Positions 31,430-37,934 of a stretch of DNA of 37,934 nucleotides are shown here, piece by piece; the first letter of the stretch is position 1, and every line of letters begins with the position of its first letter. Source of the stretch: Alphaproteobacteria bacterium (GTDB lineage: Bacteria; Pseudomonadota; Alphaproteobacteria; Rhizobiales; Xanthobacteraceae); NCBI GenBank assembly GCA_021325315.1, contig JAJPHK010000157.1:1-37934 (forward strand), in the 5' to 3' direction. The position numbers and the translations under genes are program-made. The notes under the pieces are model-generated. The model saw only the letters and a list, made by a program, of their open reading frames with translations, was not told the origin of the DNA and did not search any database.

Positions 31430-32086
31430 ATGCAAATCGGCAGTCTTCACATCGGGTGGGGCGAATTTTTCGCCGTGATCGGCGCGATATTTTATGTCGC
31501 GACCTATGCGATGCAGACCATGGTGCCGCTTCGCATCGCGGGCATTGTGTCCACGATCTTCTTTATTCTTTACGGCTATTACGCCAAATCCTACCCGACG
31601 CTGTTCATGTACCTCTTCCTACTGCCGCTCAACGTAGTGCGGCTGCGGCAGATGCTCGTGCTTGTAAAGAAAGTGAAGGTTTCGGCGAGCGGCGACCTTT
31701 CCATGGCATGGCTGAAACCGTTCATGACGAGGCGGCAATATTTCCGCGGCGATCTTCTCTTTCAAAAAGGCGATGTCGCGGACGAGATGTATTATACCGT
31801 CACCGGGAAATTCCTGCTTCCCGAGCTCGGCATCGAGATCGCGCCCGGCCAACTCGTCGGCGAAATGGGCCTGCTCGCGCCCGAGAACCGGCGCACCGCC
31901 TCGCTCGAATGCGTCGCCGACGGCGAGGTGTTGACGTTGAGCTACGAAAAATTGCGCGAGCTCTACTTCCAGAACCCGCAATTCGGGTTCTATTTCCTGA
32001 AGCTCACGAGCGAGCGCCTGCTGCAGAACATCTCGCGGCTCGAAGAAAAGCTCGCGGAGAAAGCCGCGCTGCAAGGCGCGCATTAA
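31430..32086 (+). CDS. Membrane protein with cyclic-nucleotide-binding domain
   Basis: This 218-residue protein has three N-terminal membrane segments (about 11-29, 35-52 and 56-72), a basic linker, a Crp-like cyclic-nucleotide-binding domain (about 93-185) and a C-terminal helix (about 190-213). The phosphate-binding cassette is intact in its key residues: G144-E145 and R155 in RRTAS. It has no DNA-binding domain, pore motif, kinase or other output domain, so its effector function is unclear. It may act as an anchored cAMP receptor or a small membrane regulator. GGAGG six bases upstream supports the ATG at 31430; the frame is open much further upstream but only as a shadow of the divergent cyclase gene. 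It is divergent from the CHASE2 cyclase and 16 bases upstream of nadX. Confidence 0.88.
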   Translation: MQIGSLHIGWGEFFAVIGAIFYVATYAMQTMVPLRIAGIVSTIFFILYGYYAKSYPTLFMYLFLLPLNVVRLRQMLVLVKKVKVSASGDLSMAWLKPFMTRRQYFRGDLLFQKGDVADEMYYTVTGKFLLPELGIEIAPGQLVGEMGLLAPENRRTASLECVADGEVLTLSYEKLRELYFQNPQFGFYFLKLTSERLLQNISRLEEKLAEKAALQGAH

Positions 32087-32102
32087 GAAGAAAGGTGTAT
32101 CG

Positions 32103-32906
32103 TTGAAAGCTCCCTTGAAAATCGGCCTGGCGGGCCTGGGCGCCGTTGGCCGCGAAGTGGCAAAGCGGCTTCTCGCAGGCATTCCTGGATTGAAGCTCGC
32201 GGCCATAAGCGCGCGCGATCATGCGAAAGCGCGAAAAACCGTGCCCGACGAATCGATAAAAATTTTGGGCGCTAAGGAGATCGCCGAAGCCTGCGATATA
32301 ATCGTGGAAGTATTGCCGCCCGCGGAATTCCGCAATTTCGCCTTGCCCGCGATCGAGCGCGGCAAGATTTTCGTACCCTTGAGTGTCGGCAAGCTTCTGG
32401 AGAACTGGGATCTCGTGGAGAAAGCGCGCGAAAGCGGCGCGCGTATCCTCGTTCCCACAGGCGCGCTCCTTGGTCTCGATGCCGTGCGGGCCGCGGCCGA
32501 AGGCACAATCCATTCGGTAAAAATGGTGACGCGAAAGCCGCCGGAGGGGCTCGAAGGCGCGGCTTACCTTGTCGAGCGGAAGATTTCGGTGGCAGGGCTG
32601 AAGGAACCGCTCAAGGTTTTCGACGGCAGCGCGCGCGAGGGCGCGCGCGGCTTTCCGGCGAATATCAATGTCGCGGCGGCGCTGAGCCTCGCGGGAATCG
32701 GCCCGGACAAAACACGGCTCGAAATCTGGGCCGATCCAACCGTGAGTCGCAACACGCACCGTATCGACGTCGATGCCGATACCGTGCGGTTTTCCATGAC
32801 CATCGAGAACATTCCCTCGGAAAATCCACGCACGGGGAAAGTGGTTGCGCTCAGTGTCGTCGCACAATTGCGCGGCCTGGTGTCGGAACTCAAGGTTGGA
32901 ACTTGA
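32103..32906 (+). CDS. nadX: L-aspartate dehydrogenase-like protein
   Basis: This 267-residue NAD(P)-dependent enzyme oxidises L-aspartate to iminoaspartate, the first step of an alternative route to NAD. The Rossmann loop GLAGLGAVG is at 8-16. The C-terminal aspartate dehydrogenase domain shows NINVAAALSLAG (187-198), the catalytic H219 in RNTHRIDV and the SENPRTGK motif (239-246). The length matches NadX of other bacteria. The start is TTG at 32103, preceded by an AGAAAGGTG Shine-Dalgarno region; no ATG fits the domain start. It lies 16 bases after the cNMP-binding protein gene and is likely cotranscribed with it. No nadA or nadC is nearby, so a role in NAD synthesis is not confirmed by context; the reverse, reductive direction is also possible. 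Confidence 0.88.
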   Translation: MKAPLKIGLAGLGAVGREVAKRLLAGIPGLKLAAISARDHAKARKTVPDESIKILGAKEIAEACDIIVEVLPPAEFRNFALPAIERGKIFVPLSVGKLLENWDLVEKARESGARILVPTGALLGLDAVRAAAEGTIHSVKMVTRKPPEGLEGAAYLVERKISVAGLKEPLKVFDGSAREGARGFPANINVAAALSLAGIGPDKTRLEIWADPTVSRNTHRIDVDADTVRFSMTIENIPSENPRTGKVVALSVVAQLRGLVSELKVGT

Positions 32907-33057
32907 GGCTTTGGCGTGCGTTACACCACGCAAAAATGAATTTCACATATTCGCAAGACTGTTTCGCGAATCCGTCTTGACTTCGACGCCTTTCGGCGGG
33001 AGCCTTAACCGGTGCCGAGCAATCGGCATAAGCGAATCAAGCGAAGCGGAGGTTTGG

Positions 33058-33096
33058 ATGACACCACCGGCTCAGCTTGCCGCGATCACCGCCTGA
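33058..33096 (+). CDS. Possible 12-codon leader peptide
   Basis: ATG at 33058 is preceded by GGAGG with a five-base spacer, better than most starts in this window. The frame encodes MTPPAQLAAITA and then stops. A hairpin begins at 33091, overlapping the stop codon. It could be a leader peptide, the start of a decayed gene, or chance. No downstream plus-strand gene follows for it to regulate, which weakens the leader idea. Confidence 0.25.
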   Translation: MTPPAQLAAITA

Positions 33097-33224
33097 AGCA
33101 ATCGTTCGGGCTTCTGGCGCAGCGGCGCTACACGAACGCGTCACCGGGAGCGGCCTCGGGGGCCGTATCAGTGAGGCATGGCCCCAATTCGCCCCTCCCG
33201 GTGAATGTCTTCTTTCTCGACATT
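33091..33224. other. Tandem hairpins, possible structured RNA or terminators
   Basis: Three inverted repeats follow each other. 33091-33118 is GCC-T-GAAGC facing GCTTC-T-GGC. 33141-33204 has arms TCACCGGGAG and CTCCCGGTGA, with a nested CGGCC/GGCCG hairpin. 33204-33224 has arms AATGTC and GACATT. None has a clean U tract. I do not recognise a known RNA family. Confidence 0.35.
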
Positions 33225-33310
33225 CCAGCTCTCAACTTTCCAGCTGATGGTGCGGCTCGTCATGCGAAGCGGGGCGCTTAGCTCGCGCCTGAGTGCGGAG
33301 ACAAAAGGAT

Positions 33311-34867
33311 CTATCCAGCGTTCTTGAGCAGCAATTCGCCGCGCAATTCGCGCTTCAAGACCTTGCCGATGGAGCTTCGCGGGAATTCGGGCTTGAAGCG
33401 AATTTCGGCAATGCGCTGGGTCTTGCCGAGCTGCCGGTTCGCCCATTCGCGCAGCTCCTCAGCAGCAAGTTTCCGTCCGGGCTTCAGCACGACGAACGCC
33501 ACCGGCGTCTCGCCCCAGCGCTCGGAAGGCGCCGCAACCACCGCCGCTTCTGCCACGGCTTCGTGGCGCATGAGCACGGTTTCAAGATCGCTCGGATAGA
33601 TATTGAAGCCGCCGGAAATGATGATGTCCTTCTTGCGGTCGATCAACGTGAGGAACCCGTCCTCGTCAAAGCGGCCGATATCGCCGGTACGAAGGAAGCG
33701 ATTTCCTTCGGCGTCGAACCATTCGGCAGCGGCGGTCATATCCGGCCGTCTGTGATAGCCGATCATCATGCCGGGCGAACGGCCGACGACTTCGCCCGCT
33801 TCCCCTTTCGCGACTTCCTTCCCGTTTTCGTCGATCAGGCGGATGTCGTGGCCAGGCACGGGCCTGCCGACGGTGTGCAGCTTCTGCGGAAATTCATGGG
33901 CGAGCAAAACACAGGTGCCGCCGCCTTCGGTGAGCCCGTAATATTCCGCGAGCCCGCCCGGCCAGCGCTTCAGGATTTCGGATTTCAGCGCCGCCGGGAG
34001 CGGCGCGCTGGTCGAGAACTTCATACGGAAATTGGAGAGATCGTATTTTCCGAAATCAGGATGCTCCATGATGCGCTTGTATTGCGAGGGCACGAGCATG
34101 GCGTGGGTCGCGCGCTCCTTCTCGGCGAGCGCGAGGAAATTCGTGACGCCGAATTTCTGCATCAGAACGGCGGTTCCACCAAGCGCCATGGTGGGGAGAA
34201 AACTCACGAGCGTCGTATTCGAATAAAGCGGCGTCGAAACGAGCGAGATCGCGCTCGGCCCGTAGCCATAGAGCATCGCGCGGCGCACATGCGCCCAGCG
34301 CATTCGGTTCGGCTGCACGATGCCTTTCGGCGTGCCGGTCGTGCCGGAGGAGTAGATGATGTTGAACGGATCGTCCGGATCGGCCGAAATTTCCTCCGGT
34401 GCGGCGTTTCCCGGCGGAAGCCATTGTTCCAGCGGCGTGCCAGCTTTTGAACCATCGAGCGAAACACACTGCACCGAAGCCAGAATGGAAAGCGGCTTGA
34501 TGTTTTCGGCGGCGGGCGCGTCGAGAAAGAAGTGCTTTGCGCCGGAATCTTCGAGCATGGCGAGGAGGCTCTCGGCAGTCGCCGAGGGCGATAGCGGCGC
34601 CACCGCCGCGCCCGCGCGCAGCGCGCCGAAAAAGACGGCGGCATATTCCGGCGTTGTTGCCGCGCAGATTGCGACCGCATCGCGCGGTCGCAAGCCGTCG
34701 CGTTGCAGGCCGGCGGCGTCCCGATCCACCAGCCGGTCGAGCGTGCGATAAGCCATGCGGCGCTCGCCGAGCGCGAGCGCGACGCGGTCGGGCTGGCATT
34801 CCGCATGTGCGCGGATAAGCGCAGGGATCGTGCCGAAATCCTGCTCCAGCATCTCTTGCGGGGTCAT
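33311..34867 (-). CDS. AMP-dependent acyl-CoA synthetase/ligase
   Basis: This 518-residue ANL-superfamily enzyme activates a carboxylic acid to the acyl-AMP and then the CoA thioester. The P-loop is YSSGTTGTPKG at 172-182. The aromatic substrate/adenine motif is YYGLTEGGG near residue 306. RTGDIGRFDEDGFLTLIDRKKD near 397-418 holds the ribose-binding aspartate and hinge. The catalytic C-terminal lysine is K502 in SSIGKVLKREL. The length fits medium- or long-chain, benzoate-type or fatty-acid synthetases. The substrate cannot be read from the sequence. It is the only gene between the intergenic region and the divergent histidine phosphatase. The fused beta-oxidation enzyme gene downstream in the window, also on the minus strand, suggests fatty or aromatic acid breakdown. 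Confidence 0.92.
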   Translation of the reverse strand: MTPQEMLEQDFGTIPALIRAHAECQPDRVALALGERRMAYRTLDRLVDRDAAGLQRDGLRPRDAVAICAATTPEYAAVFFGALRAGAAVAPLSPSATAESLLAMLEDSGAKHFFLDAPAAENIKPLSILASVQCVSLDGSKAGTPLEQWLPPGNAAPEEISADPDDPFNIIYSSGTTGTPKGIVQPNRMRWAHVRRAMLYGYGPSAISLVSTPLYSNTTLVSFLPTMALGGTAVLMQKFGVTNFLALAEKERATHAMLVPSQYKRIMEHPDFGKYDLSNFRMKFSTSAPLPAALKSEILKRWPGGLAEYYGLTEGGGTCVLLAHEFPQKLHTVGRPVPGHDIRLIDENGKEVAKGEAGEVVGRSPGMMIGYHRRPDMTAAAEWFDAEGNRFLRTGDIGRFDEDGFLTLIDRKKDIIISGGFNIYPSDLETVLMRHEAVAEAAVVAAPSERWGETPVAFVVLKPGRKLAAEELREWANRQLGKTQRIAEIRFKPEFPRSSIGKVLKRELRGELLLKNAG

Positions 34868-34959
34868 CGCACGTTTTCGCTTTCTCGCGATTTTTCTGGA
34901 TCGAACGACGCAGGCATGCGAAAGCGATTGTAGAGTGAAACCGTTTGGGGAAAAGCGGA

Positions 34960-35613
34960 ATGTCGCACGAAACGCATTGGTGGTGGATCCGGCATGCGCC
35001 GGTTTCGGACATTGAGCGAATTTACGGCCAGCGCGACGTCGACAGCGATTGCACGAATACCGAGGTGTTCCGGGCGATCGCCGCGGAGCTTCCCAAGACC
35101 GCAGTATGGCTCACGAGCAATCTTTCGCGCACGGTACAAACGGCGGACGCGATCATTGCCGAAATGGAAGCGAAGCACCGCCCGAAACAGGCACCGTTCA
35201 AGGTGCCGGAATTCGCCGAGCAGCATCTGGGCGAATGGCAAGGGCTCGTTCGCGAGGAGTTTTACAGGGCTCGAAAGCCGCTTCCATTCTGGTTCGGCTC
35301 CGCGCATGAGCGCGCGCCGGGCGGCGAGAGCTTCAACGATCTGATCGCGCGGGTGAAGCCCGCGATCGGGCGGCTCACGCAGGAATACGCCGGGCGCGAT
35401 ATCGTCGCGGTCGTGCACGGCGGCACGATCAAGGCGATGCTTGCGGTCGCGCTTGAACTTTCGCCCGACCGGGCGCTTGCCTTCAGCATCGGCAACTGTT
35501 CAATCACGCGCGCGGATCATCTGCGCACGGATGACGGCAATTTCTGGCGGATCGGGACGGTCAATCACCGGCCGTGGGCGCGAAGCGCGGATATGGCTTC
35601 GGTGCATGGTTGA
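34960..35613 (+). CDS. Histidine phosphatase family protein (phosphoglycerate mutase-like)
   Basis: This 217-residue protein has the branch-1 histidine phosphatase core. The phospho-acceptor motif is RHAP (R11-H12), R57 lies in SNLSRTVQTA, the catalytic acid is a glutamate in the EFAEQHLGEWQG region (84-95), and the second histidine is H153 in VVHGGTIKAM. Such enzymes remove phosphate from small molecules, for example alpha-ribazole phosphate (CobC), sugar phosphates or broad substrates. Nothing in the context selects one. The ATG at 34960 is preferred over a TTG 15 bases upstream. It is divergent from the acyl-CoA synthetase and convergent with the fused beta-oxidation gene, with only seven bases between the stops. 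Confidence 0.88.
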   Translation: MSHETHWWWIRHAPVSDIERIYGQRDVDSDCTNTEVFRAIAAELPKTAVWLTSNLSRTVQTADAIIAEMEAKHRPKQAPFKVPEFAEQHLGEWQGLVREEFYRARKPLPFWFGSAHERAPGGESFNDLIARVKPAIGRLTQEYAGRDIVAVVHGGTIKAMLAVALELSPDRALAFSIGNCSITRADHLRTDDGNFWRIGTVNHRPWARSADMASVHG

Positions 35614-35620
35614 GGCCAGC

Positions 35621-37729
35621 TTATGCAGCGGCTTTCTTTTCGTTCAGCGATGCGAAGCCACCTCCCTCCGCCGCGAGTTTCAGCAAAAGCGGCGCGGGCT
35701 CTAGCGTTTCGTCTCCCGCTTCCTGCGCGAAGATTTTGAGCTTGTCGCGGATTGCCGCGAGTCCAGCCTGATCGGCGTAAAACATCGGACCGCCCCGGTA
35801 GACAGGGAAACCGTAGCCGTAGACCCAGATCACGTCGATGTCGCTCGCGCGTGCGGCGATTCCCTCATCGAGAATTCGCGCGCCCTCGTTGATCATCGGA
35901 AAGACTAGACGTTCGACGATTTCCTGCGCGCTGAATTTTCGGCGTGTGCGGCCGAGCTTCTTCGATGCCGCCACGATGATCTCATCCACGTCAGGATCGG
36001 GGATCGGCGTGCGGGAGCCAGGTTCGTAGCGATAAAACCCCTTCCCCGTTTTCTGGCCGAAGCGGCCCATCTCGCATAGCGTATCGGCGATTTCCGTACG
36101 GGTGCCGAGGGCCTTGCGGTTGCGCCAGCTGATGTCGAGACCGGCGAGATCGCTCATCGCCAGCGGCCCCATCGGGAAGCCGAAGCCGGTCATGGCGGCG
36201 TCGACCTCCTGCGGCAGCGCGCCGTCAAGCAGCACCCGCTCGGCCGCCTGCTGACGCCGCGCGAGCATGCGGTTCCCGACAAAACCGCGGCAGACGCCGA
36301 CCACGACCGGCACCTTGCCGAGCTTCTTTCCGACAGCAATCGCTGTCGCGAGCACCTCGGGAGATGTCTTTTCGCCGCGCACGACTTCGAGAAGCCGCAT
36401 CACATTCGCCGGGCTGAAGAAATGCATGCCGAGCACGTCCGCCGGGCGTTTGGTAACGGCGGCGATCATGTTTACGTCCAGATACGAGGTGTTGGTCGCA
36501 AGCACGGCGCCCGGCTTCGCAAGCTTGTCGAGAGCGCTGAAGACCTCTTCCTTCAGGTTCATTTCCTCGAACACGGCTTCGATCACGAGATCGGCGTTCT
36601 TTGCCACGTCAAGCGAAGTCTGGCCGCGCAAGCGTGCGAAGCGCTTATCCGCCTCTTCCTGTGTGAGACTGCCCCGTTTCACGCTCGTTGCGTAATTCTT
36701 CGAGATCGTGTCCAGCCCGCGCTTCAACGCCTCTTCGCTTGTCTCGATGACAGTGACGGGAATGCCGGCATTCGCAAGCGCCATGGAAATGCCGCCGCCC
36801 ATGGTGCCCGCGCCGATCACGGCGGCGCTTTTCACTTCGCGCGGCTTCACGTCCTTGCCGAGGCCGGGAATTTTCAACGCCTCGCGCTCGGCGAAGAAAA
36901 TATAGCGTTGCGCCCGCGATTGCTCGCCCGCAACCAATCGCAAGAACAATTCGCGCTCCCGCTTTCTCCCTTCGTCCACCGGCAGCGCAAAAACATTGCG
37001 GATCGATTCGATCGCCGCCTTCGTCGCATCCATGCTGCGGGATTTTTTCAGAATCGCGCTTGCCGCTTCCTCGAATTTTTCCCTATTTGCCAGTTTTATT
37101 TTTTCGTCGCGCTCGCGCGGATGCCTGAGCGGTCTTTTTTCGGCGAGCGCCCTGCGCGCGAAAGCGATCGCGCCCTGCAGAACATCGCCTTCGACGATTT
37201 CGTCGATCAATCCGCAGACAAGCGCGTCCTTCGCCGGAATCGGATCGCCCGACAAAATCATCGAGAGCGCCTTCTCGACGCCGACGAGCCGCGGCAGAAG
37301 CTGTGTGCCGCCCGCGCCCGGAATGATGCCGAGCTTGATCTCGGGAAGCCCCAATTTCGTTTCGGGCGAGGCCACACGAAATTGACAGCCGAAGGTGATC
37401 TCAAGCCCGCCGCCCAGGGGCGTGCCGTGCAGCGCCGCCACCACAGGCTTTCGCATCGTTTCCATGAAGACGATCACCTCGGAGAGGATCGGCGCCTTCG
37501 GCGGCTTGCCGAATTCGGTGATGTCGGCGCCCGCCATGAAAGTGCGCCCTTTCGCGGCGAGCACGATCGCCTTCACGTCCGCATTTTCCGCCGCGCGGCG
37601 CATCCCTTCCAGAATGCCGAACCGCACTTCGTGCTTGAGCGCATTCACCGGCGGGTTGTCGACGAAAACAATGGCGATCTCGCCACTGTGTTCGAAACTG
37701 ACAGATCCCGGCACGAATTCTTCTCCCAT
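35621..37729 (-). CDS. Fused enoyl-CoA hydratase / 3-hydroxyacyl-CoA dehydrogenase (FadJ/FadB type)
   Basis: This 702-residue bifunctional enzyme carries out the middle steps of beta-oxidation. The N-terminal crotonase domain (about 1-190) has the oxyanion loop AGADITEF (66-73) and catalytic glutamates E110 (GGLEITFG) and E130 (LGLPEIKLG). The NAD-binding domain follows a linker helix and has GAGTMGGG (306-313). HFFSPANVMRLLEVV holds the catalytic histidine of the dehydrogenase, and the C-terminal 3HCDH domains include GFVGNRM and GYGFPVYRGGPMFYAD. The architecture is that of FadJ or the peroxisomal-type multifunctional enzyme. The ATG at 37729 is chosen over a TTG at 37786 because the crotonase domain begins right after it; AAGGA lies 13 bases before. 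The thiolase gene normally paired with FadB/J is not in the window. Confidence 0.93.
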   Translation of the reverse strand: MGEEFVPGSVSFEHSGEIAIVFVDNPPVNALKHEVRFGILEGMRRAAENADVKAIVLAAKGRTFMAGADITEFGKPPKAPILSEVIVFMETMRKPVVAALHGTPLGGGLEITFGCQFRVASPETKLGLPEIKLGIIPGAGGTQLLPRLVGVEKALSMILSGDPIPAKDALVCGLIDEIVEGDVLQGAIAFARRALAEKRPLRHPRERDEKIKLANREKFEEAASAILKKSRSMDATKAAIESIRNVFALPVDEGRKRERELFLRLVAGEQSRAQRYIFFAEREALKIPGLGKDVKPREVKSAAVIGAGTMGGGISMALANAGIPVTVIETSEEALKRGLDTISKNYATSVKRGSLTQEEADKRFARLRGQTSLDVAKNADLVIEAVFEEMNLKEEVFSALDKLAKPGAVLATNTSYLDVNMIAAVTKRPADVLGMHFFSPANVMRLLEVVRGEKTSPEVLATAIAVGKKLGKVPVVVGVCRGFVGNRMLARRQQAAERVLLDGALPQEVDAAMTGFGFPMGPLAMSDLAGLDISWRNRKALGTRTEIADTLCEMGRFGQKTGKGFYRYEPGSRTPIPDPDVDEIIVAASKKLGRTRRKFSAQEIVERLVFPMINEGARILDEGIAARASDIDVIWVYGYGFPVYRGGPMFYADQAGLAAIRDKLKIFAQEAGDETLEPAPLLLKLAAEGGGFASLNEKKAAA

Positions 37730-37934
37730 TGGGTGCGGAAATTCCTTTTCCGCTCGTTCCGCATAGCGGAATTTTGTTCTGCACAATTGACCGGAACGCT
37801 AGGAAGTGCTGCCATCCAAGTCAATTCGGGGCCTTTCTCGCCGGTTGTGGCTGTGTCGATTTACGAACGATGGGAAACGGGTGGGCGGCACAACGGGAAG
37901 CAAAAGGCTCCCGAACATGACCGCAAATTCGTGA

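Larger units (their letters stand above)
32907..33310. other. 404-bp intergenic region between convergent nadX and acyl-CoA synthetase genes
   Basis: The region contains no recognisable protein gene of normal size. It holds a 12-codon frame with a perfect Shine-Dalgarno sequence (33058-33096) and three hairpins in a row between 33091 and 33224, listed separately. The segment 33230-33300 resembles a scattered intergenic repeat by its false translation (LSAPLRMTSRT on the minus strand), but no second copy is in the window. The hairpins may simply end the two convergent transcripts. Confidence 0.5.

Noticed and set aside
37730-37786. Upstream TTG start for the fused beta-oxidation enzyme
   Set aside because: The extra 19 residues are outside the crotonase domain and the TTG has no convincing Shine-Dalgarno sequence.
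1-37934. Search by eye for CRISPR arrays, tRNA or rRNA genes, transposases and phage genes
   Set aside because: No regular direct repeats with spacers, no tRNA-like cloverleaf and no mobile-element protein were seen. The only repeats are the small palindromic elements listed.

Overview
The window looks like chromosomal DNA from a GC-rich alphaproteobacterium, most likely of the order Hyphomicrobiales (Rhizobiales). This rests on the gene families present: a two-subunit fused formate dehydrogenase of the Methylobacterium FDH1 type, a Cpa/Tad pilus operon, tricarboxylate-type TctCBA transport and a CHASE2-type cyclase. It also rests on two families of palindromic intergenic repeats that I know from this group. 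I cannot name a genus. The 24 complete and 1 partial protein genes are densely packed. No RNA gene, CRISPR array, insertion sequence or phage gene is visible.

Layout. 1-109: the tail of formate-tetrahydrofolate ligase, closed by a strong terminator. 282-2663 (minus): class A beta-lactamase, inorganic pyrophosphatase and a LysR regulator. 2777-7310 (plus): the NAD-dependent molybdenum/tungsten formate dehydrogenase, divergent from the LysR gene. 7359-14027 (minus): a tautomerase-fold protein, TctA/TctB/TctC, and a large FAD plus Fe-S oxidoreductase whose frame contains an 83-bp palindromic repeat. 14182-15390 (plus): a serine-glyoxylate-type aminotransferase, divergent from the oxidoreductase across a symmetric promoter. 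15519-23520 (minus): a Tad/Cpa pilus-assembly cluster (cpaB, cpaC, a small lipoprotein gene, cpaE, cpaF, tadB, tadC, tadD) without pilin or prepilin peptidase. 23973-26575 (plus): an overlapping DapA-family and IlvD/Edd-family pair, probably for sugar-acid breakdown. 26578-32906: a group of envelope and cyclic-nucleotide genes (FecR-domain protein, TPR/beta-barrel protein, DUF3307-like membrane protein, CHASE2 adenylate/guanylate cyclase, membrane-anchored cyclic-nucleotide-binding protein) followed by aspartate dehydrogenase. 33311-37729: acyl-CoA synthetase, histidine phosphatase and a fused enoyl-CoA hydratase/3-hydroxyacyl-CoA dehydrogenase.

How the genes may work together. Formate-THF ligase, formate dehydrogenase and the serine-glyoxylate-type aminotransferase all belong to C1/serine metabolism. 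The oxidoreductase divergent from the aminotransferase may supply or remove a 2-hydroxy/2-oxo acid partner (inference).

The most interesting candidate for an undescribed system is the cyclic-nucleotide group at 26578-32086. A periplasm-sensing cyclase and a membrane-bound cNMP-binding protein are divergently arranged. Beside them lies a FecR/TPR-barrel gene pair whose shared promoter carries a perfect CRP-type TGTGA-N6-TCACA box. The second strong observation is the in-frame palindromic repeat inside the FAD/Fe-S oxidoreductase, whose sister copy lies about 3.6 kb away between two convergent genes.
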